Shown one piece after another: positions 44,683-56,837 of a stretch of 64,000 nucleotides of DNA. The first letter of the stretch is position 1, and every line of letters starts with the position of its first letter. The DNA is taken from assembly GCA_013350335.1 (NCBI GenBank), contig CM023535.1:40360069-40424068 (forward strand), in the 5' to 3' direction. The translations under genes were made by a program, and so were the position numbers. The notes under the pieces are model-generated. The model had not been told where the DNA came from and searched no databases. It saw only the letters and a program-made list of their open reading frames with translations. This stretch comes from Chimonanthus salicifolius. Taxonomy: Eukaryota; Streptophyta; Magnoliopsida; Laurales; Calycanthaceae.

Positions 44683-46238
44683 GAGTGGAAGTCAATGGGA
44701 CCTCCATCTTAAGTGGGTGAAGTGTGAAGATGAAGGAGTCTTGGTTGTTTCAAAAACCCAAGTCAAACCTAAGGTTACACGTTGGACATGGGAGTTTCAT
44801 CTCATGGATGAAACCCCCACTTGGATCATTAATGGAGAGATGTGGAGTTTTCTTATTTCAAAATTCAAACCAAGGGTACACGTTGGAGGGGGAGTTTCTC
44901 TCATAGACGAAACCCCCAAATGGAGTATTAATGGGAGATGAATGATTTTAGTGGTGGTTACACAAGATAAACTGTAACGCCCCACCCTTTTTCACTTGCT
45001 TTCCGAAAATCAGAGTCTAATTTTTTTTTTTTAAAAGTGATAGAGAGCGGGACGTCACGATGCGAGTTAAGTCCGAGCTTCCAAAGCCCGACCCTTAACT
45101 GGCCAACCATACGTGTGCGTGGACCAAGTCCACTAAAACAGTTCACACGTATTCAAGTTAACTTGCGGAATAAATCACATATGCGGAATAACAGTAGGAT
45201 AACAATCCTATTCCAATTTAGATAGCAAGGTAGTCCAACACTTAACCATAATTATCATAACTTAAATATCCAAACATTAACCATCCAATCCATAGCAAAT
45301 AATTATCATAACTTAAATATCCAAACATTAACCATCCAATCCATAGCAAATAAATCTACGTTATTACAATTCCGAATAACATAAACAACATATAGCTTAA
45401 TCATCCAAGCTCCTAAGGTTGGCTCCAACCACGTCCTCATTCCATTCCCTTCCTGTGTCATCAACTAGGGTAGAAGTAGGGCATTAAAACAACGCGCCCA
45501 GTAGGTATTCCAATTAGGGCTAACACATGGGTTAGTATATAAAATCCAGATATAATATACCATATCATACTTGTAAAGCATCATATCCAAAGCAGAGAGA
45601 GATCCAATCATACAGATAAAAACTAGAAACCTTACATGATAATAAATATCATAATCATGCCGATTCAATGCCATGCCATGCTATCATATGCAATGAGTCC
45701 CACCCATCACAAACACATGGTATCCTCTTGATGGAAAGCTCCTCATCAAGGTACCCCCACAGTGGTCTTTCGGACGCCTCGATGGAGTGTGGCCCCTCTG
45801 GTTACCTCTTGATGGATAATGCACATCAAGGGACCCCCTCACGACTTACGGACACCCCGACGGATTATGGGTCTCAGGTTACATATCATCCCTCCCATGC
45901 CATGCATGAAATGCAAATGCCAACATGCTATAGAATATTACAAAACATAGCATGAAAATCCCATAATTGCAACATATTGTTTGATACCAAAATAACTTAT
46001 CAAACATGAAATAAAATCATCATAAGTACATAATACATATCCATGGTTTCAATGATGTAGGAATCCTACCAATGACCACTTATGTGTCCTTGCGTTTTTG
46101 TCCAAAACCGCTCACTGATCGCGTCTAGCCGATCGTACACCGCTTGTGAGACCTCGTTACCTTATTACATATAAATTAATCAAACCAAATTCCATTTGAT
46201 TTACCATTTGGTCTAAGTCCATAAACACACCCTTGTGG

Positions 46239-47532
46239 GGTTCGACCATACACCATGGTCGAACCTCACTTACTTTGATTTTAACCCTTCCTTTATTTAT
46301 TACTCAATCACCACTTAACTAATTACTTAACCCTTAGTCCACCAAAATCCACTTTAGTGGGGTTCGGCCATACCACATGGCCGAACCTCACTCACTTGAG
46401 TTTGGTCCCTCTTTGTAATCCTTTGATCTTTATAAATTAAATAAGTCCAAGATCATTCATCCTTGATTCACACATCTAATCACTTATACAACAATTATTT
46501 AACCTTGATAATAACCTAAGTCAATAAAAATATTCCCCATGGGGTTCGGCCATACACCATGGCCGAACCCATGGTCTCTCGTTTCCATGATTCATTCATA
46601 CATCTAAGCCTCTTGTACAAATCCATATCCAATAACAACACCCATGGGGTTTGGCCATACACCATGGCCGAACCCATGGTCCTTCAATTTTAACTATATT
46701 TACCTTTTTGCCACTATTCTTTCCATGACTAAACTCTCCTATCATATTTACATATCTAGGTCCATAATTGACCCATAAACATAAGTCTATAGATGGTCCA
46801 CTAATCATGACATACAACCTTAAAAAGTCCTTAACAAATGTCTCCATTCCATAACTTGATAACCATTCATTTACACATGCATATAACCCTAAATGACCCA
46901 TAGTATGGTTCGTCAAATCAAGATATAATACCAATGGACCCATTTAAAAATGGTTCATGGGGTTCGGCCATACACCATGGCCGAACCCATGATGTCTCAT
47001 TTTCCCATCTTCTCCTTTAATTATTTACAATCTTTAATACATAACACAAGTCCCTCCATGGGAAATTTAATCATAACCTTAGGTCATCCTTTTCAAGCTA
47101 AGACTCCATAATTCATCCATTACATTTCTTCATGGGGTTCGGCCTCATACCATGGCCGAACCCATGGTACATGGTTCTTTACCATTTACCATCTTTGAGA
47201 TCCCTTTTAAAATGATTAATATTATTCCATTGTTTCCCTCCTTTAGAACTCTTTAAAGTCACCAACATTAATCCATATAAAACCCTTTAAAATTATCAAC
47301 AGCCTTCCATTTTAAAACATAAATCCAAGATTGGTCTTTTGATGGGGTTCGGCCATACATCATGGCCGAACCTCATCCAACCCCTTTTTGGTCTTTGATG
47401 GTTCTTGTGTATACCATTTAGGGTTTGGCCATGCAAGGCCAGCCCATGATCCATAATCATAATCCTTATAGGATCCATGCAAGAGTTCCTTTGTCATAAT
47501 AAGACTAGGGTTCGGCCATGAAATGGCCGGAC
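46239..47532 (-). repeat. Palindrome array, about 9 copies
   Basis: Dyads near 46239 (with GACCAT in place of GGCCAT), 46361, 46546, 46648, 46961, 47138, 47347, 47425 and 47510. Confidence 0.85.
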
Positions 47533-47955
47533 CACTTTCCTTGACCAACTTAATCAATCAAAATTCTATTAAGTACTTACCGGTTCCGCGACTCCTCCTG
47601 TTTTCTTCTCTCATTCTTGTTCCTTTGATCTTCCTCTTCCTTAGCCTTTTCTTCCTCCTTGATCCTTGGCCGAGTGTGTGAACTTGAGAGGTCTTGAGAT
47701 GAAAATCCAAAGAGAGGATTCGGCCAAGAGGGTGTATGTTTGAGAGAGAGAAAAGCTTGGGATAGAAAATTCTCTAAGTCCTTTGTCTTTTGTCCTTGAG
47801 AGGGTCGGCCTTGAGTGAGAGAGAGAGAGAGTGAGATAAAACAAGAACTTCTCCTTGCTGCCCAATGTAAATCAGCCAAGGGTGGTGTCCTTTGGTTGAT
47901 ACCCCTTTGTGTAACTCCCATGACCTTTCAACTTCCTCATAATGATCTATATGGA

Positions 47956-48532
47956 GTTTCATCTCATGAAATGAAACTCCGACCCTTTCCAACGTGTAGC
48001 CTTGCATGTACTTTGTGTAACAACACAACTCTCCAACTTCCTCATCTTGATCCATGAGGGTCGACCAAAGGTGGTGTCCCTTGGTGGCACCCCTTTGTAA
48101 CTTCCATGACCTTTCACCTCCCTCATTATCATTTGCTTTGGGGGTTTCATCCCATGAGATGAAACTCACCAACTTTGTGTCTCTTGGGTTTCCATCATGA
48201 GATGGAAACTCTCCCAACGTGTATGCCTTGTATGTCTTTGTGTAACAACCAACAACTCTCCAACTTCCTCCTTTTGATTCATGATGGTCGGCCAAGGGTG
48301 GTGTCCTTTGGTGACACCCCTTGGTAACTCCCATGCCCTTTCATCTTCCTCCTTTATAATCCATTTGGAGGTTTCATCCTTGAGATGAAACACTCCTAAC
48401 GGTTTGGTTCTTGGGTTTCCATCTTGAGATGGAAACCCCCATGCTTCCAACGTGCAAGCCTTGGTGTAGGCTTGTGTAAAACCGCCACCTCCCCTTAATG
48501 ATATATTTGGAGTTTCATGCATGAGATGAAAC
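47956..48532 (-). repeat. GTTTCATC/GATGAAAC palindrome array, 6 copies
   Basis: Dyads at 47956, 48144, 48188, 48371, 48415 and 48512, some as GTTTCCATC/GATGGAAAC. They are embedded in larger repeats of about 230 bp that include CGGCCAAGGGTGGTGTCC and CCAACGTGTA. This is a palindrome unrelated in sequence to the GGCC and GTCGAC modules. Confidence 0.8.
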
Positions 48533-49463
48533 ACCCATGCATCCAACGTGTAACCATTAGGTTTGACCTCATGACATGTAACTCTCCATTTTATCACCTA
48601 ACTCACTTTATATGAAAGTCCCATTATCTTCCATCCAACTCATCTTCTTAATTCAACTCACTTAAAATCAACTCATTTAACTCACTTAAAATCAACCCAA
48701 TCACATAATTCCATTTCCAACTTAATTCAGCCTCAATTAAGTAAGCTTGAACTCACTTGGTGGTCAACCATGTCCACCACGACCCATTGGATGACCCAAT
48801 TAGCACTTTTGACTCAATTAAATAAATCTCACCCATTTAATTCAATTGATCCATATTCACAATCCGTTGGGTCTTAATTGGGCAATTGACCCAACACCTT
48901 ACCCATCTAAGGTCTATATACATTAATTCATAAATTAAATGGACAATTTCCATATATAACCCTAGCTTGAAAATACGGGGTGTTACATAAACAAGGCACA
49001 CCGTTGGAGCCTTGGGAGTTTCATCTCATGGATGAAACCCCCAAGTGGAGCACTAAGGAGGGAGGTTAATGAAAATGGGAGTTACACAAAGGGCTTTACC
49101 AAAAGGCATCACCTTTGGCCGATCACCCCATTGGAACAAAACAAGTTTGGTTTCCATTCACTCTCTCCCTCTCCCTCTTGGCTGTTTCTCTCCCTCAAAC
49201 CCTCTTTTGGCAGAACACTCCTCAAGACAAAAGACTTAGAAAAGTTTTTGATCTCAAGCTATCACTCAAGGCCGAACTCTCTCTCTCTTTTCTCTCTCTC
49301 TCAAGTCTCACTCTCGGCCAAAGGAACAAGAAAGAAGGAGGAAGAGGCTAAGGAAGGAAAGGATCGAAGAACAAGTCGGAGCGAAGGAAAACCGGAGTAG
49401 TTACGGAACCGGTAGGTATTTTGATAGATTTTTAATAAAGTAAGGAAATATAGTCAAAGAATA

Positions 49464-50608
49464 TGGTTCGGCCATTGCATGGCCGAACCCTAGTCATGTT
49501 ATGGCTAAGGACCTTCATATGAATAAAAAGGGGTAGATGAGGTTCGGCCATGATGTGTGGCCGGACCCCATCAAAGGTTAGGATCATGGCTATTGGATTT
49601 AAAAGAGAAAATGAGGAACCATAGGGTTCGGTCATGGTGTATGGCTGAACCCCATGGAAAAAGATTTAAATGGATGTATCATTTTGTTTTAATGGAAAGG
49701 ATGAACCATAGGGTTCGGCCATGGTGCATGGCCGAACCCCATGGAAGGACATTAGTTATTTTGAATGGATTTTTAAGGATGAAAATCATAGATGTGTGTG
49801 TATGATTTTAACAGGCTTTAAAGAACTTAAGTGGAGGTATGTATGAGAACCATAAAGAATTGAAAAGAAGGGCACAAAACCAAAGGGTGAGGTTCGGCCA
49901 TGTTGTATGGCCGAACCCCACCAAGGAATATTTATGGACTTAGGGTTTTCATAGATGTTGAACTTATGTGGATTGATTAATAATTTTAATGGGTTTCAAA
50001 ACATGGAAATTGTAGATGCATGTTAAGGATTTTAAAAGGGCTTTAAAGGAAGGAATGCTAATCATTTTAAAATGGTGTTAAAATGATAATTGGTTAAAGA
50101 ACCATGGACCATAGGTTCGGCCATGGTCTATGGCCGAACCCCATGGAAGGTTGTTGATGTTTTTAAAAGGTTTAAGATGGAAATCATGTTGATGGACTTG
50201 GGGTAGTAAATGATGACCTAAGGATATGAGTGAACCCCCATGAAGGGACTTGTTTATGGACCTAAAAATGGTAATGAACTCAATGGAGAAAATGGAATTT
50301 AGACATCATAGGGTTTGGCCATGGTGTATGGCCGAACCCCATGAACCATTTTATGGGTGATTCATAGACCAATCATGTTAGATGAATGACTATGTAAGGA
50401 AAGGGAAATAATGGCAATATTGTAAATATAGGCTAAAATGAAAGATCATGGGTTCGGCCATGGTGTATGGCCGAACCCCATGAGGAATGTTTTTATGGAC
50501 TTAGGTGGTTACCAAGTTTAGATGATTAAGTTAAAGGATCAAAAGACACAAAAGAGGGACCAAAATCAAGTGGGCGAGGTTCGGCCATGTTGTATGGCCG
50601 AACCCCAC
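49464..50608 (+). repeat. Palindrome array, about 9 copies
   Basis: Dyads near 49464, 49539, 49628, 49716, 49892, 50116, 50315, 50453 and 50579, with arms GGTTCGGCCAT and ATGGCCGAACCCCA. They belong to the outer LTR 40947-51734. Confidence 0.85.
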
Positions 50609-51739
50609 AAAGTTGTGTTTATGGATTTATGTTTAGATTGGAAATCAAATGGGACTTTAGTTTGACTTGTTGATATGTAACAAGGTGAAGGGACCTCACA
50701 AGGGGTGTACGATCGTGAGCGGTTACCGGACGAAAGTGCAAGGACACTTTAGTGGTCTTTGGTAGGATTCTACCTCTTTGAAACCATGGTTATTTAATAT
50801 GGTTTAATCTCTTATTTTGATGATTTATGTTGTAAAAAATATTATGTTTCAAATATGAGGTTTTGATGCTATGATTATTCTATTACATAGCATGTGGACA
50901 TATACATCTCATGCATGGCATGGGAGGGAAGTTTGTAACCGGAGGCTACGCTCCATCGGGGCGTCTGTAAGGTATTCGTAGGAAGACCTTGATGTGCATA
51001 TCCATCAAGAAGAATCCGGAGAACACACTCCGTGGGGGCGTCCGTAAGGCAACTGTAGGGATACTTTGATGAGGAGAATTCCATCAAGATGTTATATGTA
51101 CTTGTGATGGGTGGGACTCATTGCATTTGACATCATGACATGACATAGTTTTTATATGGTTTTGTTAATATGTTATTATATATGATTTGTACTAACCATG
51201 TGTTAACCCTATTTGGAGTACCTACTGGGCGCGTTGTCTAACGCCATACTTCTACCCTAGTGGATGACATAGGAAATGATGGGAACGACGAACGTGAAAG
51301 GAGCCAAGCATAGGAGCTTGGATGTCTTTAATTATATTTTATTTAAGTTACTCATGGACTTGTAATTTGAGTAGCTAGATTTCGGGCATGTAATAACTTA
51401 GATATTTTGCTATGGTTTGAATGGTTTGTTTGGATATTTAAGTAAAGATAATTATGGTTAAAGACATGGACTACTTTGCTATCTAAAATGGAATAGATTT
51501 AAGTTCTATTATAATCCGCAGTTTATGATTTAATCCGCATGTATATATTATTACGTGTGAACCGTATTCGTAGACTTAGTCCATGCACACGTATGGTTGG
51601 CCAGTTAAGGGTCAGGCTTTAGAAGCTCGGACTTAGCTCGCGTCGTGACGTCCCGCTCTATCACTCTTTGTTTATAAAAAAAAAAATTAGACTCTGATTT
51701 TCGGGAAGCGAGTGAAAAAGGGCGGGACGTTACAAGACA

Positions 51740-52550
51740 TACTATAATCTAAAAACCCACCTCTGCATCAGCTTTGTAATGATCATCTTGCAGTAAAAAA
51801 TGAAGAATCTAAAAAAAATTTACTTTTTTCAGACCATTAAATTGTCCTATAGTTCACTCTTTTGATAGTGTGAATGGAAATACGGGTAATGGGATTAATG
51901 GATTTGGCCGATGGGATCTGGTAGGTGTGGGCTTGTTGTAGAATGGGTGGAAGAGATGAGGATGGAAGAAGAAGGGATGGCAGAGAAGGGCAATACCTGG
52001 TAGTGATGGTACAGTTATGCAGTGAAATCCAAACAAGAAAAGGATGGGGAACAGGTGCAACAGCAATACACAATCCTTTTCTCAGCTGTGTATGCCCAAC
52101 CTAGAAGAGGATGAGAGGCAGAGGCAGCAACAAGACACGACTTGTACAAAAGGGTCAGGACTGCAATAGAAAACGCGGAACAATAGAGAGGCACACGACT
52201 GAGCAACGGTGCTTGCAAATCCGGTGAAAGCAGGAACCCAAGGAGGAAGGGAGACTTCCGTAGAGAGCAGAGAGATCAAGAAGAGAGACTTCTATAAAGA
52301 GTAGAGAGATCGAGAGAGGCAAGAATGAAGAGTGGCAACTAGCGAGAGAGAAACCTTTACGGCAAGGTTTGGCTTTTATATTTTCAGATCATCCATGGAT
52401 CGTACATGCACAGTCCACGGTCGGCCCATTATTTTAATGGATCCTTGGTTAGGATCCGAGAGTCCTTATTGGACTTTAGAATTCAGATCTTAAATGGACT
52501 CTTGGATCTAGATCGAACGGTCCATAGGCTAGATCTGGATCCATTTACAC
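51740..52550. other. Right part of the hAT-type element
   Basis: The purine-rich segment 51930-52340 (GAGAGAGA runs, AGAGACTTCTATAAAGAG) reads as a pyrimidine-rich leader on the minus strand. No transposase recognised. Short minus-strand frames (51837-52279) are low-complexity. Confidence 0.4.
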
Positions 52551-52555
52551 CTCTA

Positions 52556-52563
52556 GCTGGGAG
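52556..52563. repeat. 8-bp target duplication GCTGGGAG (right)
   Basis: Pairs with 37479-37486. Confidence 0.9.
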
Positions 52564-52728
52564 TATGGAAACATGAAACAATAACAAGGCATATGTATTA
52601 GTAATCATTTCTTCCAGTGTTTAGTCTCCTCAATGCAAATGAAGCCTAATTTACTTTATGGGCTTGATCCACATAAGTAGATGTCAATACAACTGGTCCA
52701 TTGAAAAATAAAATGGGGCCTTCAACAG

Positions 52729-53386
52729 CAGGGCCGTCTTAACCCTTTCACAAGAAAGGCAATCGCCTTAGGTCCCCGGACGAAGAAGGCCTCTCTCGCC
52801 GTAGCTAGGCTCCCATCCAAGTTTCTCTAGCCATAGGGGCTGAAGTTCGATGCAGCTATAAAAATGGGTTCTTGTTTCTCTCTTTTAGACTCTCAATCTC
52901 TCTCCAACCCTCTCTTTGTTGATTATTGGAGCCCAACAAGGACATCTTCACAAAAAAAAGAAATGATTTGGGTTTGTTTTTCCACGGCCATTATTCAACT
53001 AATTGATTGTAAATTATTCAGATTATATATAAAAAAAGAAGAAGATAAGAGGAGTAGAGAGAAGTCATCTCTCACTCTCTGTTTGCATTTCAGCTTACTT
53101 AGTATATTGATCTTTTAAAGTGTTCTTATTTTATTTTAATTACTGAATATGCTAATTTCACTGGGTTGAATATGCTAATTTCACTCGGATGAGTAAAATT
53201 TTCAATGCTTTGTGTTGTTGGCCTCTTGATCTTTTTAAGTTATAAAAAAATATTATCTAGAATAATTTATTTTATTATATATAATTAAAATTTTAATTAA
53301 ATATTACCTATAATAATATGTTAAATATCAAGAAGGCCCATTTAGATTTTTTGCCTTAGGCCCCAACTTTTGTCTAGACGGCCTTG
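52729..53386. mobile_element. hAT-type MITE, 658 bp, TSD TTCAACAG
   Basis: Ends CAGGGCCGTCT and (reverse complement) CAAGGCCGTCT, with related inner text CCTTAGG. TTCAACAG flanks both sides (52721-52728, 53387-53394). The interior is non-coding, and the 84-codon frame at 52864 has no motif. Distinct from the larger hAT-type element by its ends. Confidence 0.88.
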
Positions 53387-54397
53387 TTCAACAGAAGTCA
53401 ATTTTGAACCCAAGAAACCCAAATCGACTACAGAAATCTAAAATAGAGGTGAGGATATTCCACTATCCAAGTGACGATTTGTGTAACCCCCCAGATTTCC
53501 AAGTTATTAATTTATATGAAAAATTACCCATTTAATTTGTGAATTTTAGATATGGACCTTAGATGGGTAAAGTGTTGGGTCATTGCCCAATTAAGATCCA
53601 ACGGATATGTTATTGGTTCAATTTAAAATAAATGGGTAAGATGTGTTTAATTGGGTCAAGGTTGTTTATTTGGGTCAAATGCCCAATTGGGACCCAATGG
53701 GTCATGGTTAACTTGGATGACCACCAAGTTAGTTCAATTTAAATTAAATAGGGCTGAATTAAATAATAATGCAATATGTCTAAAAATTAAATATGGATTG
53801 CTTGGGGCGTGTATGTGAGGTGGACATGGAAAGATTTTAGGAATTGGAAGATTGCATGCGCATGGAAGATATTGATGAAAGATTTTAGGAGTTGCATAGG
53901 CCGCATGAGGGATTTCCATATCCATGTTAATGTGCATAAGATCATTTTAAAAGGGGTATTTCCCTTGATTAAGAATGGCACTAAGGCAATAGCTAGACAT
54001 GGGGCGCATGGCACCTTCTAATATTGGGGGGATGGAAAGATTAGGAATGAGATATGCGTATGAGGTAAAGGAGTCCTTTCCTTATTAGGAGTAATAATAG
54101 GGAAGGTGCTAAAAGGAAGCAAGGGGCGCATTAGCATATTCTAAATAGAGGACCCTCCAAAATAAGAAAGGTATACATGGCATTAAGAATGGCTAAATTT
54201 AAGGGTCTTGCTATCTTAATAAGATAGGACCGAGTGGAATAAAAGAGAAGGGTAGCAAGGGCGCATTACACACACACATAGCCGAATTCTCTCTCTCTTT
54301 CAAGTCTCATTCACGGTAAGAACAAAGAGAAGGAGAAGGCAGCCAGCAAGAGGAAAAGACCAAGGAAGAGAAGGATAGGAAGAGCATGTAACACCTC

Positions 54398-54775
54398 GAT
54401 TTCTCAATGATGTGGATAATTACGAAAATGCCCCTAGATTGGTAAATTTAATGGTTGTGATGTTGAATAAGGAAATTGTAGGGCCCATTGCTCAAACTAA
54501 GATCCTATGAACATATTATAAGGGTCAAATTATAATGGATGGGTAATGTACATCAAATTGGGTCAAAATAGTTAATTGGGTCAAAGATTTCTCAATGAAG
54601 TGGATAATTACGAAAATGCCCCTGAGTTGTTAAATTAATTATTTGGTGATGTCAAATAAGGAAATGGTGGGGCCCATTGCTCAAATTAAGGTCATATGAG
54701 CACATTATAAATATCGAATTTGATTTGTTGGGTAATGAACATCAATTGGGTCAAAAATGGTTAAATGGGTCAAAT
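54398..54775 (+). repeat. 188-bp tandem duplication at the LTR 5' end
   Basis: GATTTCTCAATGATGTGGAT at 54398 recurs as GATTTCTCAATGAAGTGGAT at 54586. Both continue with AATTACGAAAATGCCCCT and GGGCCCATTGCTCAAA. Confidence 0.85.
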
Positions 54776-55722
54776 GGCTCAATTGGACCGAATGGGTCAA
54801 ATTGGATGTTTTGACCATTGTGTAAGCTCAAATTAAATGAGGTCAAGCTAAACTGATAGGAAATCAGCAATAGCAAAAATGGGTAGGCCTGATCCATATG
54901 TAAAAATCAATTACAAATGACCAAAATATCATAATTGGGTCATGGAGTCAAAAACAGGTCAAGTAGCTAAAAGTGGACCCAACGGGTCGAGTTGACTATG
55001 GTTGACCGTGTGGACCCTCAAGGGAGCTAAAATATGAGTTAAATCAGTTGAGTGGGACTGAAGTAAGTTGGAATTAAATCAAGTAGTGAGTCAACACATG
55101 TGCATTCAATGAAATGCATTAAGTATGTGAGTTGGGTGAGTTGAGATGGAAATCTAAATAGCCTTGAGTTCAAGTGAGTCAAAAGGGAAATTGAAGGGGC
55201 TGTAAAATTAGTGAGTTGAGTGGAAATTTGAAGAGGTTGGCTGGTCTCAAACCAACCAAAACAAGTCCCACACGTTGGGGACTTGTTTTGGTGATTTCCA
55301 TAATGTATTTTAAATGAGAATACATGGGATTGAGATGAGATGAATGGTAAACTGAATGGCTGCATGGGTAGGTGCCAAGCGGTGCCTTGGATGGCACCCA
55401 ATACCCCTTGGTTTTATCAAAAGATTAATGAGGAAATATGAGGTACTTTGGGCTGTTTTAACAAAAGGAAAACACATCTCATTTGGCCGAATATGCATTG
55501 CCAAAATCTTGGAATTCCCATCTCTCCCTCCCTCTCAAGAACACCATCATTTGGCCCAATGGGACTTGGTGTTTCTCACCATTGAATCAAGCATACAACC
55601 GGCTAGGAACTAAGGAAGAAGAAAGGAAACAAGAGGGGAGAAGGCAAGGAGCAAAAGGCAAAGGAAATTGGTAAGTATTTCCATTGAATTATGTTTAATA
55701 AAATGGGTTAAATAAGACATGA

Positions 55723-56837
55723 TTCGGCCATGTGATGGCCAAATCTATCAAAGGGTTAAGTATAATTTTTTTATATCCAATTAGATGGAAAACATGGACA
55801 TAGGGTTCGGCCACTTTGGATGGCCGAACCCCATGAAATATTATGGTTGATGTTGATGGTTTTGTAAGATTTAAACCATGCAAGTATAGGACTGATTTTG
55901 GAGGTTTAAGATGCATTCTTTGGAAAGATTGAAAGCATGGATTTGGATGTCATAATTTGGCCATGCTATGGCCGAATTTGACAAGGGTCCAAACCATGGA
56001 AGATGGTGTCAAAAAGGAGTGGAAATGGACCATTGGGTTCGGCCACTTTGGGTGGCCGAACACCATGGAAAAAGTTGGTTAATGTTTATAGTTTTTGAAA
56101 TTTAAAACCATGCAAGTTGGGACTGTTTTTACATGTTTTATTAGATTTAAAATACATGTTTTAAAGAGGGTTAAAGCATGGGTTTGGATATCAGAAAAGG
56201 CTGAAGTTTATGTGGTCTAAATCAGTGGATTAAAATTGGAAAAATGGACCATGGGGATTGGCCATCTTGGATGGCCGAATCCCATGAAATTGTGTTGGTT
56301 TTTGGATGTTTCTTTGAAAGGAAAAACCTGATATTAATATACTGTTTATACATGATTATTGGATGTTTAAAAATAGTAAACATAACCATTGGGTTCGGCC
56401 ACCATGGAGGGCCGAACCCCATGTAAAAGGTTGTTGGTTTTCAAGTTATGAAACATAGAAACAATGGACTTTTATGGGCTGTTTGGATGAATTTAATTAG
56501 ATGGTTTCTAAGAGGTTTAAAGGCAGCAATATGATACTGATATTGCATGTTTAAATAACGCCTAAAGCATGTGTGAAAGATCAAAACATGGGCATAGGGT
56601 TCGGCCACATTGGATGGCCGAACCCCATTAATGCTTGATAAGTTGGTATGGTTTTGGAGAGATAAAACCATACCAAATGGTGGAGATTTTTATGTGATAA
56701 GGTTACTGATTTTGGGTTGGCCATAGGATGGCTAAACTATGTGTTTAACATGGCTAAGGGGTAGAGCCAATTGGTATTTAAATAATGGACATTATTGATC
56801 AAAAGAACCATAAGGGTTCGGCCATGAGTATGGCCGA
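55723..56837 (+). repeat. Palindrome array, variant centres, about 8 copies
   Basis: GGTTCGGCCACTTTGGATGG followed by CCGAACCCCA and variants near 55723, 55803, 55957, 56037, 56258, 56394, 56598 and 56816. Confidence 0.85.

Larger units (their letters stand above)
44973..48987 (-). mobile_element. Giant solo LTR, 4,015 bp, TSD TAAAC
   Basis: The plus strand starts TGTAACGCCCCACCC and ends ACGGGGTGTTACA, with TAAAC at 44968-44972 and 48988-48992. It is the longest copy. It contains the conserved tail, a GGCC palindrome array (46239-47532) and a separate GTTTCATC/GATGAAAC array (47956-48532). A near-tandem 50-bp duplication lies at 45240-45350 (CCAAACATTAACCATCCAAT twice). The 186-codon minus frame at 47774-48334 is repeat-derived. 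Confidence 0.9.
40947..51734 (+). mobile_element. Giant solo LTR (about 3.4 kb) carrying two nested sister LTRs
   Basis: It starts TATAACACCCCGGATTTTC (TG changed to TA) and ends AAAAAGGGCGGGACGTTACA at 51734. Flanks are GGACA (40942-40946) and AGACA (51735-51739), a target duplication with one mismatch. Removing the two nested LTRs with their duplications leaves 3,382 bp. The order is then AT-rich leader, three GTTTCATC palindromes (44794, 44894, 49018), purine-rich leader (49290-49400), GGCC palindrome array and conserved tail. No protein domains. Confidence 0.85.
37487..52555. mobile_element. hAT-type DNA transposon, 4.3 kb without its nested LTRs
   Basis: The left end TAGGGGTGTAAATGGGTCC and the right end (reverse complement) TAGAGGTGTAAATGGATCC form a 24-bp inverted repeat with two mismatches, extended by AGATC in both. 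It is flanked by the 8-bp duplication GCTGGGAG, as expected for the hAT superfamily. A giant LTR complex (40947-51734) lies inside. Removing it leaves about 4,276 bp. No transposase domain was recognised, so it is probably non-autonomous. Confidence 0.85.

Noticed and set aside
47774..48334. 186-codon minus-strand frame
   Set aside because: Covers the GTTTCATC palindrome repeats of a solo LTR. The open frame follows from repeat periodicity.
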